From Achromobacter deleyi (lineage in GTDB: Bacteria; Pseudomonadota; Gammaproteobacteria; Burkholderiales; Burkholderiaceae_B), in NCBI RefSeq assembly GCF_902859705.1, contig NZ_CADIJO010000039.1:1-41158 (forward strand): a stretch of 41,158 nucleotides of DNA. The letters are read 5' to 3'. Under the pieces are notes generated by a model. The model saw only the letters and a program-made list of their open reading frames with translations, made no database searches and was not told the origin of the DNA. Below, in pieces: positions 24,241 to 32,850 of the stretch (position 1 is the stretch's first letter; each line of letters begins with the position of its first letter). The position numbers and the translations under genes were made by a program.

Positions 24241-27200
24241 ATGAGCCTGTCCCGCCCCTTCATCCTGCGCCCGGTCGCCACGTCGTTCCTGATGATCGCG
24301 CTGCTGCTGTCGGGCATCCTGGCCTGGCGCCTGCTGCCCGTGGCGGCGCTGCCGCAGGTGGACTACCCCATCATCCAGGTCACCACGCCCTACCCCGGCG
24401 CCAGCCCCGACGTGACGGCCCGCGCCGTCACCGCGCCGCTGGAACGCCGCTTTGGCCAGATTCCCGGCTTGAAGCAGATGTCGTCGTCCAGCGGCAGCGG
24501 CATCTCGGTCATCACGCTGCAGTTCTCGCTGGACGTGTCGCTGGGCGTGGCCGAACAGGAAGTGCAGGCCGCCATCAGCGCCAGCGGCTCGCTGCTGCCC
24601 AACGACCTGCCGACTCCGCCCGTGTACCGCAAGGTCAACCCGGCCGACGTGCCCATCCTGACGCTGGCCGTCACATCCGATTCGGTGCCGCTGCCGCAGG
24701 TGTACGACCTGGTCGACACCCGCATGACCCAGCGCCTGGCACAGCTGTCCGGCGTGGGCATGGTCAGCCTGGCCGGCGGCCAGCGGCCAGCGGTCAGGGT
24801 GCAGGCCAACCCGATGGCGCTGGCCGCGCGCGGGCTGCAACTGTCGGACCTGCGCGACACGATCGCCAAGGCCAACTCCAACCAACCCAAAGGCAGCTTC
24901 GACGGCCCGGTGCGCTCGGTCATCATGGACGCCAACGACCAGTTGCAAAGCGCCCAGGAATACCGCGACCTGATCGTGGCCTGGCGCAACGGCGCGCCGG
25001 TGCGGCTGGGCGACGTGGCCACGGTGGAAGACGGCGCCGAAGACCGCTACCTGGCCGCCTGGGTCGACCGCCAGCCCGCCGTGCTGGTGAACATCCAGCG
25101 CCAGCCGGGCGCCAACGTCATCGCCGTGGCCGACCAGGTCAAGGCCCTGCTGCCGCAACTGACCGCCAGCCTGCCCGCCGCCGTGCAGGTGCGCATCCTG
25201 ACCGACCGCACCGAGAGCATCCGCGCATCCGTACGGGGGGTTCAATGGGAACTGGCCTTTGCCGTGGGCCTGGTGGTGCTGGTCACCTTCCTGTTCCTGC
25301 GCAACCTGCCGGCCACGCTGATCCCCAGCCTGGCCGTGCCGCTGTCGCTGATCGGCACCTTCGGCTTCATGCACCTGGCGGGGTTTTCCACCAACAACCT
25401 GACGCTGATGGCGCTGACCATCGGCGCCGGCTTCGTGGTGGACGACGCCATCGTCATGCTCGAGAACATCGCCCGCTATCGTGAACAGGGCCACAGCCCG
25501 ATGTCGGCCGCACTCAAGGGCGCCGGGCAGATCGGCTTCACCCTGGTGTCCCTGACCCTGTCGCTGATCGCCGTGCTGATCCCGCTGCTGTTCATGGAAG
25601 ACGTGGTCGGCCGCCTGTTCCGCGAGTTCGCCATCACGCTGGCCGTGGCCATCCTGATATCGCTGGCCGTGTCCCTGACGCTGACGCCGATGATGTGCGC
25701 GCGCCTCTTGCCCGCGCACGCCGAGCGCCCGCCCGGCCTGCTGGACCGCCTGCAGGAACGCTATGCCGGCTGGCTTGACGCCACCCTGCGCCACCAGCGC
25801 CTGACCCTGCTGGCGATGCTGGCCACGGTCGTGCTGACGGGCCTGTTGTACCTGGCCGTGCCCAAAGGCTTTTTCCCGGTGCAGGACGGCGGCGTGCTGC
25901 AAGGGGTGACCCAGTCCGCGCAAAGCACCTCGTTCGAGGCCATGTCGCGGCGCCAGCAGGCGCTGGCGCAAAGCCTGCTGGGCGATCCCGACGTGGCCAG
26001 CCTGTCGTCCTTCATCGGCATCGACGGCATGAACCCCACGCTGAACACCGGCCGCCTGCTGGTCAACCTGAAACCCTGGAGCGAGCGCAGCGCGCCGCTG
26101 GCCGACATCATGGCGCGGCTGGACGCGCGGGCGCGCCAGGCGCAGGGCATTTCCCTGTTCCTGCAACCGGTGCAGGAACTGAACATCGAAGACCGCGTCA
26201 GCCGCGGCCAGTACCAGTTCACGCTGACCTCGCCCGACAGCGCATTGCTGGCCCGCTGGAGCGCCGCGCTGACCCAGCGCCTGGCTGCCGCGCCGCAATT
26301 GGCCGACATCTCGTCCGACCTGCAGGGCGATGGACGCCAGGCCTACCTGGACGTGTCGCGCGACGCAGCCGCCCGCCTGGGCGTGACGCTGGACGACGTG
26401 GCGCAGGCGCTGTACAGCGCCTTCGGCCAGCGCCAGGTCGCCACGCTGTTCACGCAGTCGAACCAGTACCGCGTGGTGCTGGAAGTGGACCGCCGCCTGG
26501 CAGCCAGCCCCGACGCGCTGGAACGCATCCACCTGCAAAGCAAGGACGGCCAGGCCATTCCGCTGTCGGCCCTGGCCAGCGTCAGCGAACGCGCGGTGCC
26601 GCTGGCGGTGAACCATCTGTCGCAGTTTCCGGCCGTCAACCTGTCGTTCAACCTGCCGCCGGGCGGCTCGCTGGGCGAGGCCATCGCCGCCATCGAGGCC
26701 GCGCGGCAGGACATCGCCATGCCGCCCAGCGTCGAACTGCGGCTGCAAGGGGCGGCATCGGCCTTTCAGGCCTCGCTGTCCAACACCTTGTGGCTGATGC
26801 TGGCCGCCGTGGTCACCATGTACCTGGTGCTGGGCATGCTCTATGAAAGCGCCATCCACCCGATCACCATCCTGTCGACGCTGCCGTCCGCCACCGTGGG
26901 CGCGCTGCTGGCGCTGCTGTTGACCGGCCGGCCGCTGGACCTGATCGCCGTCATCGGCATCATCCTGCTGATCGGCCTGGTCAAGAAGAACGGCATCATG
27001 ATGGTGGACTTTGCGCTGGAAGCCGAACGCAGCCGCGGCCTGGCGCCGCAGGCCGCCATCCGCGAAGCCGCGCTGCTGCGCCTGCGGCCGATTCTGATGA
27101 CCACGCTGGCCGCGCTGTTCGGCGCCCTGCCGCTGATGCTGGCCACCGGGTCGGGTGCGGAACTGCGCCAGCCGCTGGGCTGGGTGATGGTGGGCGGCCT

Positions 27201-27318
27201 CTTGGTCAGCCAGGTGCTGACGCTGTTCACCACGCCCGCCGTCTATCTGTTCTTCCACCGCCTGGGCCAGCGCCGCCGCGCTGCCGCCCCGGCCGCCGCC
27301 GACCGGCCGGCGCCATGA
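24241..27318 (+). CDS. mdtB: RND efflux pump subunit, MdtB-like
   Basis: Inner-membrane resistance-nodulation-division transporter of 1025 aa with twelve membrane segments and two large periplasmic loops. It begins SRPFILRPVATSFLMIALLL and has VDYPIIQVTTPYPGASP, typical of MdtB. Proton-relay aspartates are in TM4 (GAGFVVDDAIVMLENIA). It forms a mixed trimer with MdtC in characterised bacteria and exports drugs or bile-like compounds; substrates here are unknown. The stop overlaps the next ATG by 4 bp. Confidence 0.9.
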   Translation: MSLSRPFILRPVATSFLMIALLLSGILAWRLLPVAALPQVDYPIIQVTTPYPGASPDVTARAVTAPLERRFGQIPGLKQMSSSSGSGISVITLQFSLDVSLGVAEQEVQAAISASGSLLPNDLPTPPVYRKVNPADVPILTLAVTSDSVPLPQVYDLVDTRMTQRLAQLSGVGMVSLAGGQRPAVRVQANPMALAARGLQLSDLRDTIAKANSNQPKGSFDGPVRSVIMDANDQLQSAQEYRDLIVAWRNGAPVRLGDVATVEDGAEDRYLAAWVDRQPAVLVNIQRQPGANVIAVADQVKALLPQLTASLPAAVQVRILTDRTESIRASVRGVQWELAFAVGLVVLVTFLFLRNLPATLIPSLAVPLSLIGTFGFMHLAGFSTNNLTLMALTIGAGFVVDDAIVMLENIARYREQGHSPMSAALKGAGQIGFTLVSLTLSLIAVLIPLLFMEDVVGRLFREFAITLAVAILISLAVSLTLTPMMCARLLPAHAERPPGLLDRLQERYAGWLDATLRHQRLTLLAMLATVVLTGLLYLAVPKGFFPVQDGGVLQGVTQSAQSTSFEAMSRRQQALAQSLLGDPDVASLSSFIGIDGMNPTLNTGRLLVNLKPWSERSAPLADIMARLDARARQAQGISLFLQPVQELNIEDRVSRGQYQFTLTSPDSALLARWSAALTQRLAAAPQLADISSDLQGDGRQAYLDVSRDAAARLGVTLDDVAQALYSAFGQRQVATLFTQSNQYRVVLEVDRRLAASPDALERIHLQSKDGQAIPLSALASVSERAVPLAVNHLSQFPAVNLSFNLPPGGSLGEAIAAIEAARQDIAMPPSVELRLQGAASAFQASLSNTLWLMLAAVVTMYLVLGMLYESAIHPITILSTLPSATVGALLALLLTGRPLDLIAVIGIILLIGLVKKNGIMMVDFALEAERSRGLAPQAAIREAALLRLRPILMTTLAALFGALPLMLATGSGAELRQPLGWVMVGGLLVSQVLTLFTTPAVYLFFHRLGQRRRAAAPAAADRPAP

Positions 27319-30300
27319 TCCGCGCGCTGCTGCACCGACCCATCGCCTGCATTTTCCTGGCGGTGGCGCTGACGCTGCTGGGCGCCGTGGCCTGGCGCCT
27401 TTTGCCCGTGGCGCCGTTGCCGCAGGTGGACTTTCCCACCATCGAGGTGCGCGCCGAGCTGCCCGGCGCCAGCCCCGAAAGCATGGCCAGCACCGTGGCC
27501 GCGCCGCTGGAACGGGCGCTGGGCGCCATTGCCGGCGTCAGCGCCATGAGCTCGTCCAGCAACCAGGGCGCCACCCGCGTGCTGTTGCAGTTCGCGCTGG
27601 ACCGCAACATCAACGAAGCCGCGCGCGATGTGCAGGCCGCCATCAACGCTGCCCGCGCCGAACTGCCGTCGGGCATGCCCGGCAACCCCACCTACCGCAA
27701 GATCAACCCGTCGCAAGCGCCCATCATGGCGCTGGCGCTCAGCTCGCCCACCCGGCCCGCGGGGCAGCTCTATGACCTGGGCGCCACCGTGCTGGCGCAG
27801 AAGATCTCGCAGGTCGTCGGCGTGGGCGAAGTGACGCTGGGCGGCAGCTCGCTGCCGGCCGTGCGAGTGCAGGTCAACCCCAACGCGCTGGCCCACTACG
27901 GGATCGCCCTGGACGACCTGCGCCAGGCCATCGCCAACGCCGCTCCCATGGGCCCGCAGGGCCAGCTGGACTCGCCCGGCCAGCGCTGGGAAGTCGGCAC
28001 GCCCGGCCAACCGCGCACCGCCCACGACTACAACGGCCTGATCGTGCGCCACCAGGACGGCGCCACCACCCGCCTGGCGCAGGTCGCCCAGGTCAGCGAT
28101 TCGGTCGAGAACCGCTACAGCAGCGGCTTTCACAACCAGAACCCGTCGGTCGTCCTGACCATCAGCCGCCAGCCCGGCGCCAACATCATCGAGACCATCG
28201 CCGCCATCAACCAGGCCCTGCCCGGCCTGCGCGCGCTGATGCCGGCCGACGTCGACCTGACCGTGGTGCTGGATCGATCCCCCGGCATCCATGCCACCCT
28301 GCGCGAGGCCCACATCACCCTGGCCCTGGCCGTGGGCCTGGTGATCCTGGTGGTGTGGCTGTTCCTGGGCAGCGCGCGCGCCGCCGCCATTCCCAGCGTC
28401 GCGATTCCCGTGTGCCTGGTCGCCACCTTCGCCGTCATGTACCTGTGGGGCTTCTCGCTGAACAACCTGTCGCTGATGGCGCTGATCGTGGCGGCCGGCC
28501 TGGTGGTCGACGACGCCATCGTGGTGCTGGAAAACATCACCCGCCACCTGGAGCGCGGCCTGGCCCCGCGTCAGGCCGCGCTGCGCGGCGTGCGCGAAGT
28601 GGGCTTCACCCTGGTCGCCATGACGCTGGCGCTGTCCGTCGTGTTCGTGTCGATCCTGTTCATGGGCGGCCTGGTGGAACGCCTGTTCCGCGAGTTCTCG
28701 ATCACGCTGGTCGCCGCCATCGTGATCTCGCTGGTGGTGTCCGTCGCCATCATTCCCAGCCTGTGCGCCCGCTGGCTGCGGCCGGCAGCCCCCGTGGCCC
28801 ACGCCGCCCGCCCCTCGCGCCTGCGCGCTGTCTTTGGCCGCCTGCACCATTGGTATGGCGTCTCGTTGGCGCGCGTGCTGGACCACGCCCGCCTGACCTT
28901 GCTGCTGCTGGCCGGCGTCGTGGCCCTGAACGTCTATCTGTATGCCCAGGCGCCCAAGGGCTTCCTGCCGCAGCAGGACACCGGCCAGCTCGTGGGCTTC
29001 GTGCGCGGCGACGACGGCTTCTCGTTCCAGGTCATGCAGCCCAAGATCGACGTCTACCGGCAACTGGTGTTGCGGCACCCGGCCGTGCAGGACGTCATCG
29101 GCTACAACGGCGGCAGCCTGGGCATCAGCAACTCGCTGTTTCTCATCCGCCTCAAACCCGCTGCCGAGCGCGGCGAATCGTCGGCCCAGGTCATCAACTG
29201 GCTGCGCGCCAACGCCCCGCCCGTACCTGGCGGCATGTTCTTCCTGAACGTCGACCAGGACCTGCGCATGCCCGGCGGCTTCGGCAATTCCGGCGACCAC
29301 GAACTGGCCATCATGGCCAGCGAGGTGCCCGCCCTGCGGCAATGGTCGCGCCGCATTTCCCGCGCCATGCAGGACATTCCCGAACTGCGCGACGTCGACG
29401 CCGTCGGCGACGCCGCCACCCAGCAGGTGGTCATCCACATCGACCGCAGCGCCGCCCAGCGCCTGGGCGTGGACATGCAGACGATCAGCAGCGTGCTCAG
29501 CAATTCGTTCAGCCAGCGCCAGGTCGCCACCCTGTACGACCCCATGAACCAGTACCGCGTGGTGCTCGAACTGGACCCGCGCTACACCGAAGACCCCGAA
29601 GTGCTGGAACGCGTGCAGGTCGTGGCCGCCGACGGCAGCCGTGTGCCGCTCACGGCCTTCGCCACCTATGAACACGGCCTGGTCAACGACCGCGTCTTTC
29701 ACGACGGCCTGTTTGCCGCCGTGGGCGTGGGCTTTTCGCTGGCCGAAGGCGTGTCGCTGCAGCAAGGCCTGGCCGCCATCGACGCCGCCATGGCCAAGCT
29801 GATGGTCCCCGCCCACATCCAGACCCGCCTGGGCGGCGACGCCCGCAGCTTCCAGCAGAGCCTGCAGGACCAGCCGTGGCTGATCCTGGGCGTGCTGGTG
29901 GCCATCTACCTGGTGCTGGGCGTCCTGTACGAAAGCCCGCTGCACCCGCTGACCATCCTGTCGACCCTGCCGTCGGCCGGCGTGGGTGCGCTGCTCGCGC
30001 TGCGGCTGGCCAACATCGAATTCACGCTGATCGCGCTGCTCGGCCTGTTTCTGCTGGTGGGCGTGGTGATGAAGAACGCGATCCTGATGATCGACTTCGC
30101 GCTGAGCCTGGAACGCCGTGAAGGCCTCACCCCCGAACAAGCCATCCACCGAGCCGCCATGCTGCGCCTGCGCCCCATCGTCATGACCAACCTGGCGGGT
30201 CTGTTGGGCGCGCTGCCGCTGGTCTTGGGCATGGGCGAAGGCTCGGAACTGCGCCGCCCGCTGGGGGTCGCGATCGTGGGCGGGCTGATGATCAGCCAGT

Positions 30301-30401
30301 TCCTGACGCTGTACACGACGCCGATCGTTTATCTGGCGTTGGAGAGGATGCGGCTGCGGGTGGCGGGGTGGCGCGGGCGGGGGGTGAGACGGCTGGGGTG
30401 A
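27315..30401 (+). CDS. mdtC: RND efflux pump subunit, MdtC-like
   Basis: Second RND transporter of 1028 aa, similar in layout to the one before it but clearly diverged. It begins MIRALLHRPIACIFLAVALT, with VDFPTIEVRAELPGASPES and TM4 aspartates in AAGLVVDDAIVVLENI. Translational coupling to mdtB (ATGA) suggests equal production for a mixed complex. No outer-membrane channel gene follows, so a TolC/OprM-type protein from elsewhere must be used. Confidence 0.9.
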   Translation: MIRALLHRPIACIFLAVALTLLGAVAWRLLPVAPLPQVDFPTIEVRAELPGASPESMASTVAAPLERALGAIAGVSAMSSSSNQGATRVLLQFALDRNINEAARDVQAAINAARAELPSGMPGNPTYRKINPSQAPIMALALSSPTRPAGQLYDLGATVLAQKISQVVGVGEVTLGGSSLPAVRVQVNPNALAHYGIALDDLRQAIANAAPMGPQGQLDSPGQRWEVGTPGQPRTAHDYNGLIVRHQDGATTRLAQVAQVSDSVENRYSSGFHNQNPSVVLTISRQPGANIIETIAAINQALPGLRALMPADVDLTVVLDRSPGIHATLREAHITLALAVGLVILVVWLFLGSARAAAIPSVAIPVCLVATFAVMYLWGFSLNNLSLMALIVAAGLVVDDAIVVLENITRHLERGLAPRQAALRGVREVGFTLVAMTLALSVVFVSILFMGGLVERLFREFSITLVAAIVISLVVSVAIIPSLCARWLRPAAPVAHAARPSRLRAVFGRLHHWYGVSLARVLDHARLTLLLLAGVVALNVYLYAQAPKGFLPQQDTGQLVGFVRGDDGFSFQVMQPKIDVYRQLVLRHPAVQDVIGYNGGSLGISNSLFLIRLKPAAERGESSAQVINWLRANAPPVPGGMFFLNVDQDLRMPGGFGNSGDHELAIMASEVPALRQWSRRISRAMQDIPELRDVDAVGDAATQQVVIHIDRSAAQRLGVDMQTISSVLSNSFSQRQVATLYDPMNQYRVVLELDPRYTEDPEVLERVQVVAADGSRVPLTAFATYEHGLVNDRVFHDGLFAAVGVGFSLAEGVSLQQGLAAIDAAMAKLMVPAHIQTRLGGDARSFQQSLQDQPWLILGVLVAIYLVLGVLYESPLHPLTILSTLPSAGVGALLALRLANIEFTLIALLGLFLLVGVVMKNAILMIDFALSLERREGLTPEQAIHRAAMLRLRPIVMTNLAGLLGALPLVLGMGEGSELRRPLGVAIVGGLMISQFLTLYTTPIVYLALERMRLRVAGWRGRGVRRLG

Positions 30402-30449
30402 AGGGGTTGAAATGCGCTCGCCAATTCAATGGACGTCACCGGCGCAGGA

Positions 30450-30899
30450 TCACTTTTTCAGCAGATCAGGGTATCGGCGCTGAAACCATTGGCTGACATC
30501 ATTCAGGACGCGCTCGGCCCAGGCACGCGCCTCTTCGATCTGCGATTCCGTCGGCGCGCGGCCGTCGTAACGCTGATTGCGCCCTTCCCGCACGATCTGC
30601 AATTCCTGGTGCTGCACATCCGAATATCCCAATAGCGAAGCCAATACCTCGATCGCGATCTTGTGATGCCCTTCGCTTGCATCGACGCGAAAGCCCTCTG
30701 CATTCATCGCCGCCAGCGCACTCGAAAAAATTGCATCGTAGGCCGCGGAAAGCCGCGTCGATGCCGTGGCCTGGGTCAGGCCGGAATCATTGAGCTTGCC
30801 GACGGCGTCCTTAAGCCATTCCTGCACCCGCCATCTATCTTGCGGCGCTCGCCTGAGATTGCCCGCTTGCTCGAAATACGCTGGCGTCCTTAAGGTCAT
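30450..30899 (-). CDS. HEPN-domain protein, partner of the upstream nucleotidyltransferase (putative toxin)
   Basis: All-helical protein of 149 aa. The segment GFRVDASEGHHKIAIEVLASLLGY fits the HEPN core with an R-X6-H motif (Arg ... His-His), the likely RNase site in toxic members. It overlaps the end of the nucleotidyltransferase gene by 65 bp when started at the ATG 30899. A GTG at 30827 would avoid the overlap but would drop the segment NLRRAPQDRWRVQEW, which looks like family sequence. MNT/HEPN pairs are known toxin-antitoxin modules in which the MNT protein blocks HEPN, sometimes by AMPylation. Toxicity here is inferred. Confidence 0.78.
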   Translation of the reverse strand: MTLRTPAYFEQAGNLRRAPQDRWRVQEWLKDAVGKLNDSGLTQATASTRLSAAYDAIFSSALAAMNAEGFRVDASEGHHKIAIEVLASLLGYSDVQHQELQIVREGRNQRYDGRAPTESQIEEARAWAERVLNDVSQWFQRRYPDLLKK

Positions 30900-31479
30900 C
30901 CTTCTTTCCTATCAGCATGATGAGAGGCCCATCGAGCACCTCACGGATAAACGGACTATCTTGATCCAGCAGCTCGGCATACTGGGCCCGCGTCAGGTCC
31001 AGGATGTCCAAAGCACGGCCGGCGTCTGTCATGGCCACTCTCAGTTCGGCCTTGATGCGCCCTGTGATTCGATCTCCGACCAGCAACAGGTCGATGTCGC
31101 TATCGGGACCGGCGTCGCCCCGCGCCATCGACCCAAATACACACGCAATGTCGATGTCGTCAGCGTAGGCCTCAACGGCCTGCTTCAATGCAGGCACCGC
31201 GCCCGCCAACTGTTGAATCAACCGCCGTAGTTCGGGAAAGAAATGCGCGTCGTGATTGGCCCGGTAAAGCACCTGGTTGCCACGGCGCGCCCGCGCCAGG
31301 ACACCGGCCGCCGTCATATCGATCAGTTCGCGGGCCAATGCCCCACGCGACACATCAAGCAAGCGAGCCAATTCGCCCGCATGAAATTCTTCGTCCGGCC
31401 TCAGGAAAATCAGCGTAAGTAGCTTTTTACGCAAAGTCGCCGGAAAAAGCGCCGTCAAAGCGTCCTGTTTGTCACTCAT
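30835..31479 (-). CDS. Winged-helix nucleotidyltransferase (MNT), putative antitoxin and autorepressor
   Basis: Protein of 214 aa in two parts. Residues 10-80 form a winged helix-turn-helix (FHAGELARLLDVSRGALAREL, then a wing GNQVLYRAN). Residues 105-190 form a minimal nucleotidyltransferase with GSMARG at 116-121 and SDID with Asp128 and Asp130 as metal ligands. The ribosome site GGGAG lies 6 nt before the ATG. The DNA-binding part fits the phased palindrome array directly upstream (31518-31639), so it probably represses its own operon. It is followed by the HEPN gene. The promoter region is AT-richer than its surroundings, which hints at acquisition. Confidence 0.83.
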   Translation of the reverse strand: MSDKQDALTALFPATLRKKLLTLIFLRPDEEFHAGELARLLDVSRGALARELIDMTAAGVLARARRGNQVLYRANHDAHFFPELRRLIQQLAGAVPALKQAVEAYADDIDIACVFGSMARGDAGPDSDIDLLLVGDRITGRIKAELRVAMTDAGRALDILDLTRAQYAELLDQDSPFIREVLDGPLIMLIGKKDDLKDASVFRASGQSQASAAR

Positions 31480-31517
31480 GGTCTGCTCCCGCAGTAGGAC
31501 TAGCTCGGATGAGTGTA

Positions 31518-31639
31518 CTCTTTTTGAGTCTTTTTGTTCTCAAAATGAGTCCTTTCGTTCTCAAGATGAGTTTTACGTGAAAGAGCGGCCTCTCCCATGC
31601 AATACGCCTCAAATTGAGACTCTTTGTTCTCAATTTGAG
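31518..31639. repeat. Array of five CTC-N5-GAG palindromes, mostly phased at 21 bp
   Basis: 11-bp palindromes at 31518-31528 (CTCTTTTTGAG), 31539-31549 (CTCAAAATGAG), 31560-31570 (CTCAAGATGAG), 31608-31618 (CTCAAATTGAG) and 31629-31639 (CTCAATTTGAG). Centres are 21 bp apart within the first three and within the last two; the gap between groups is 48 bp. Several copies are preceded by GTT. 21 bp is two DNA turns, so all sites in a group face the same side. The array lies between the stop of the gene at 31675 and the start of the nucleotidyltransferase gene and most likely is its operator. Confidence 0.8.
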
Positions 31640-31674
31640 GCGATTTCTTGTTTCCCGCCAGGCAGAAACTGGAG

Positions 31675-32109
31675 TCAGTCCCAGCACACCGTGTACACGT
31701 GGAACCCCGCACCCGGCTCGGGCGCTGCCGCGTGCTTGCCATAAGGCCAGCCGACGATGATGCCGTCCGCCTCCAGCCCTTCGAGCCATTGCTCGGCCGT
31801 TTCCTGCGGGGCCGACGAAATCACGTGGATGTTTTCGGCGGCGGGCCAATCGTCGCACTCCAGCGCCATGCTCCAATCCTGGTGCAGGCCGACATAGACG
31901 CCCTGCACGTCAGGCCGCTGCGCGATGGCCTGGAAGTGCGCATGGATCTCGCGGATCGGCGGGCGTCCGTACTCCCACTGGTTCGGCGCGATGGATTCTT
32001 CCTGGTCGTTGCCGGTGAAGTATTCATCCAGCGTCACCACCGGAAAATGCGCTTCGTCCAGTGCATCCAGCGCTTCGAGTTTTTCCAGCAGTTGCTTGCG
32101 GGGGTCCAT
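31675..32109 (-). CDS. Hypothetical protein, acidic, 144 aa
   Basis: Not recognised. A soluble acidic protein with many Trp and Tyr residues (IAPNQWEYGRPPIREIHAHF, HQDWSMALECDDWP, GFHVYTVCWD). It has no signal peptide or membrane segment. The start at 32109 has AGGAGA 5 nt upstream; a longer frame extends to 32163 without such a site. It sits between the MNT/HEPN operator array and a divergent RNA 2'-phosphotransferase gene, in a patch that looks accessory. Its size and acidity would suit an immunity or modulator protein, but nothing in the sequence proves that. Confidence 0.75.
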   Translation of the reverse strand: MDPRKQLLEKLEALDALDEAHFPVVTLDEYFTGNDQEESIAPNQWEYGRPPIREIHAHFQAIAQRPDVQGVYVGLHQDWSMALECDDWPAAENIHVISSAPQETAEQWLEGLEADGIIVGWPYGKHAAAPEPGAGFHVYTVCWD

Positions 32110-32179
32110 GGGGTCTCCTGTAAAATCATGCCCAGCCGGCACATTCAAGTTGCCGGCGCACAATCAACAACAATAAAAA

Positions 32180-32740
32180 ATGCATAACAAAAAGAATACC
32201 GACACCAGCAAGTTTCTCAGCTATATCCTGCGCCACGCGCCCGAATCCATCGGCCTGGCACTCGACCAGGAAGGCTGGGCCGACATCGATCAGCTCATTG
32301 CCGCGGCAGCCCGACACGGCCGCCGCCTGGACCGCGACCTGATCGCGGACGTCGTGCGCGACAACGACAAAAAGCGCTTTTCGATCTCGCCGGACGGCGC
32401 CCGCATACGCGCTGTGCAGGGGCACACCAGCGACAGCGTCGACATCCAGCACATCGAAAAAGAACCGCCGCCGTTCCTGTATCACGGCACCGCCACGCGC
32501 TTTCTTGAATCGATCCAGCAACAAGGCCTGATCCCCGGAAGCCGGCATCACGTGCATCTGTCGCAAGACATCGCCACCGCCGTGTCGGTGGGCCAGCGCT
32601 ATGGCAAACCCGTGGTGTTGAAGGTCGCTGCAGACCGGATGCGGCAGGCGGGGCACGTGTTTTTTCAAGCGGACAACGGCGTCTGGCTGACCGCGCATGT
32701 GCCGGTGGGGTTCTTTGATGTGGATGCGGCCGCAGGGTGA
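32180..32740 (+). CDS. kptA: RNA 2'-phosphotransferase, Tpt1/KptA family
   Basis: Protein of 186 aa that removes an internal RNA 2'-phosphate using NAD+, giving ADP-ribose 1'',2''-cyclic phosphate. Visible family elements are FLSYILRHAPESIGL with Arg18, RAVQGHTS with Arg77 and His82, LYHGTATRF (101-108) and SRHHVHLS (121-128) in the ADP-ribosyl-transferase-like lobe. In eukaryotes it ends tRNA splicing; in bacteria, which lack that pathway, its role is unsettled (RNA repair or removal of 2'-phosphates is discussed). It stands alone, divergent from the hypothetical gene at 31675. Confidence 0.92.
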   Translation: MHNKKNTDTSKFLSYILRHAPESIGLALDQEGWADIDQLIAAAARHGRRLDRDLIADVVRDNDKKRFSISPDGARIRAVQGHTSDSVDIQHIEKEPPPFLYHGTATRFLESIQQQGLIPGSRHHVHLSQDIATAVSVGQRYGKPVVLKVAADRMRQAGHVFFQADNGVWLTAHVPVGFFDVDAAAG

Positions 32741-32850
32741 GCTCGCGGTATCGATCTTCCACGAGACCACTCTCCCCTGCAGGAAACCCCAATTTGAAAG
32801 GAGAATCTCATCCTGCAATTCAAGACCGCAACTGCGCAGGCAGCCGTCTT

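Noticed and set aside
24118..30149. Two open frames of about 1000 codons antisense to mdtB and mdtC
   Set aside because: Low-complexity Gln/His/Gly-rich translations mirroring the RND genes; no domain or ribosome site.
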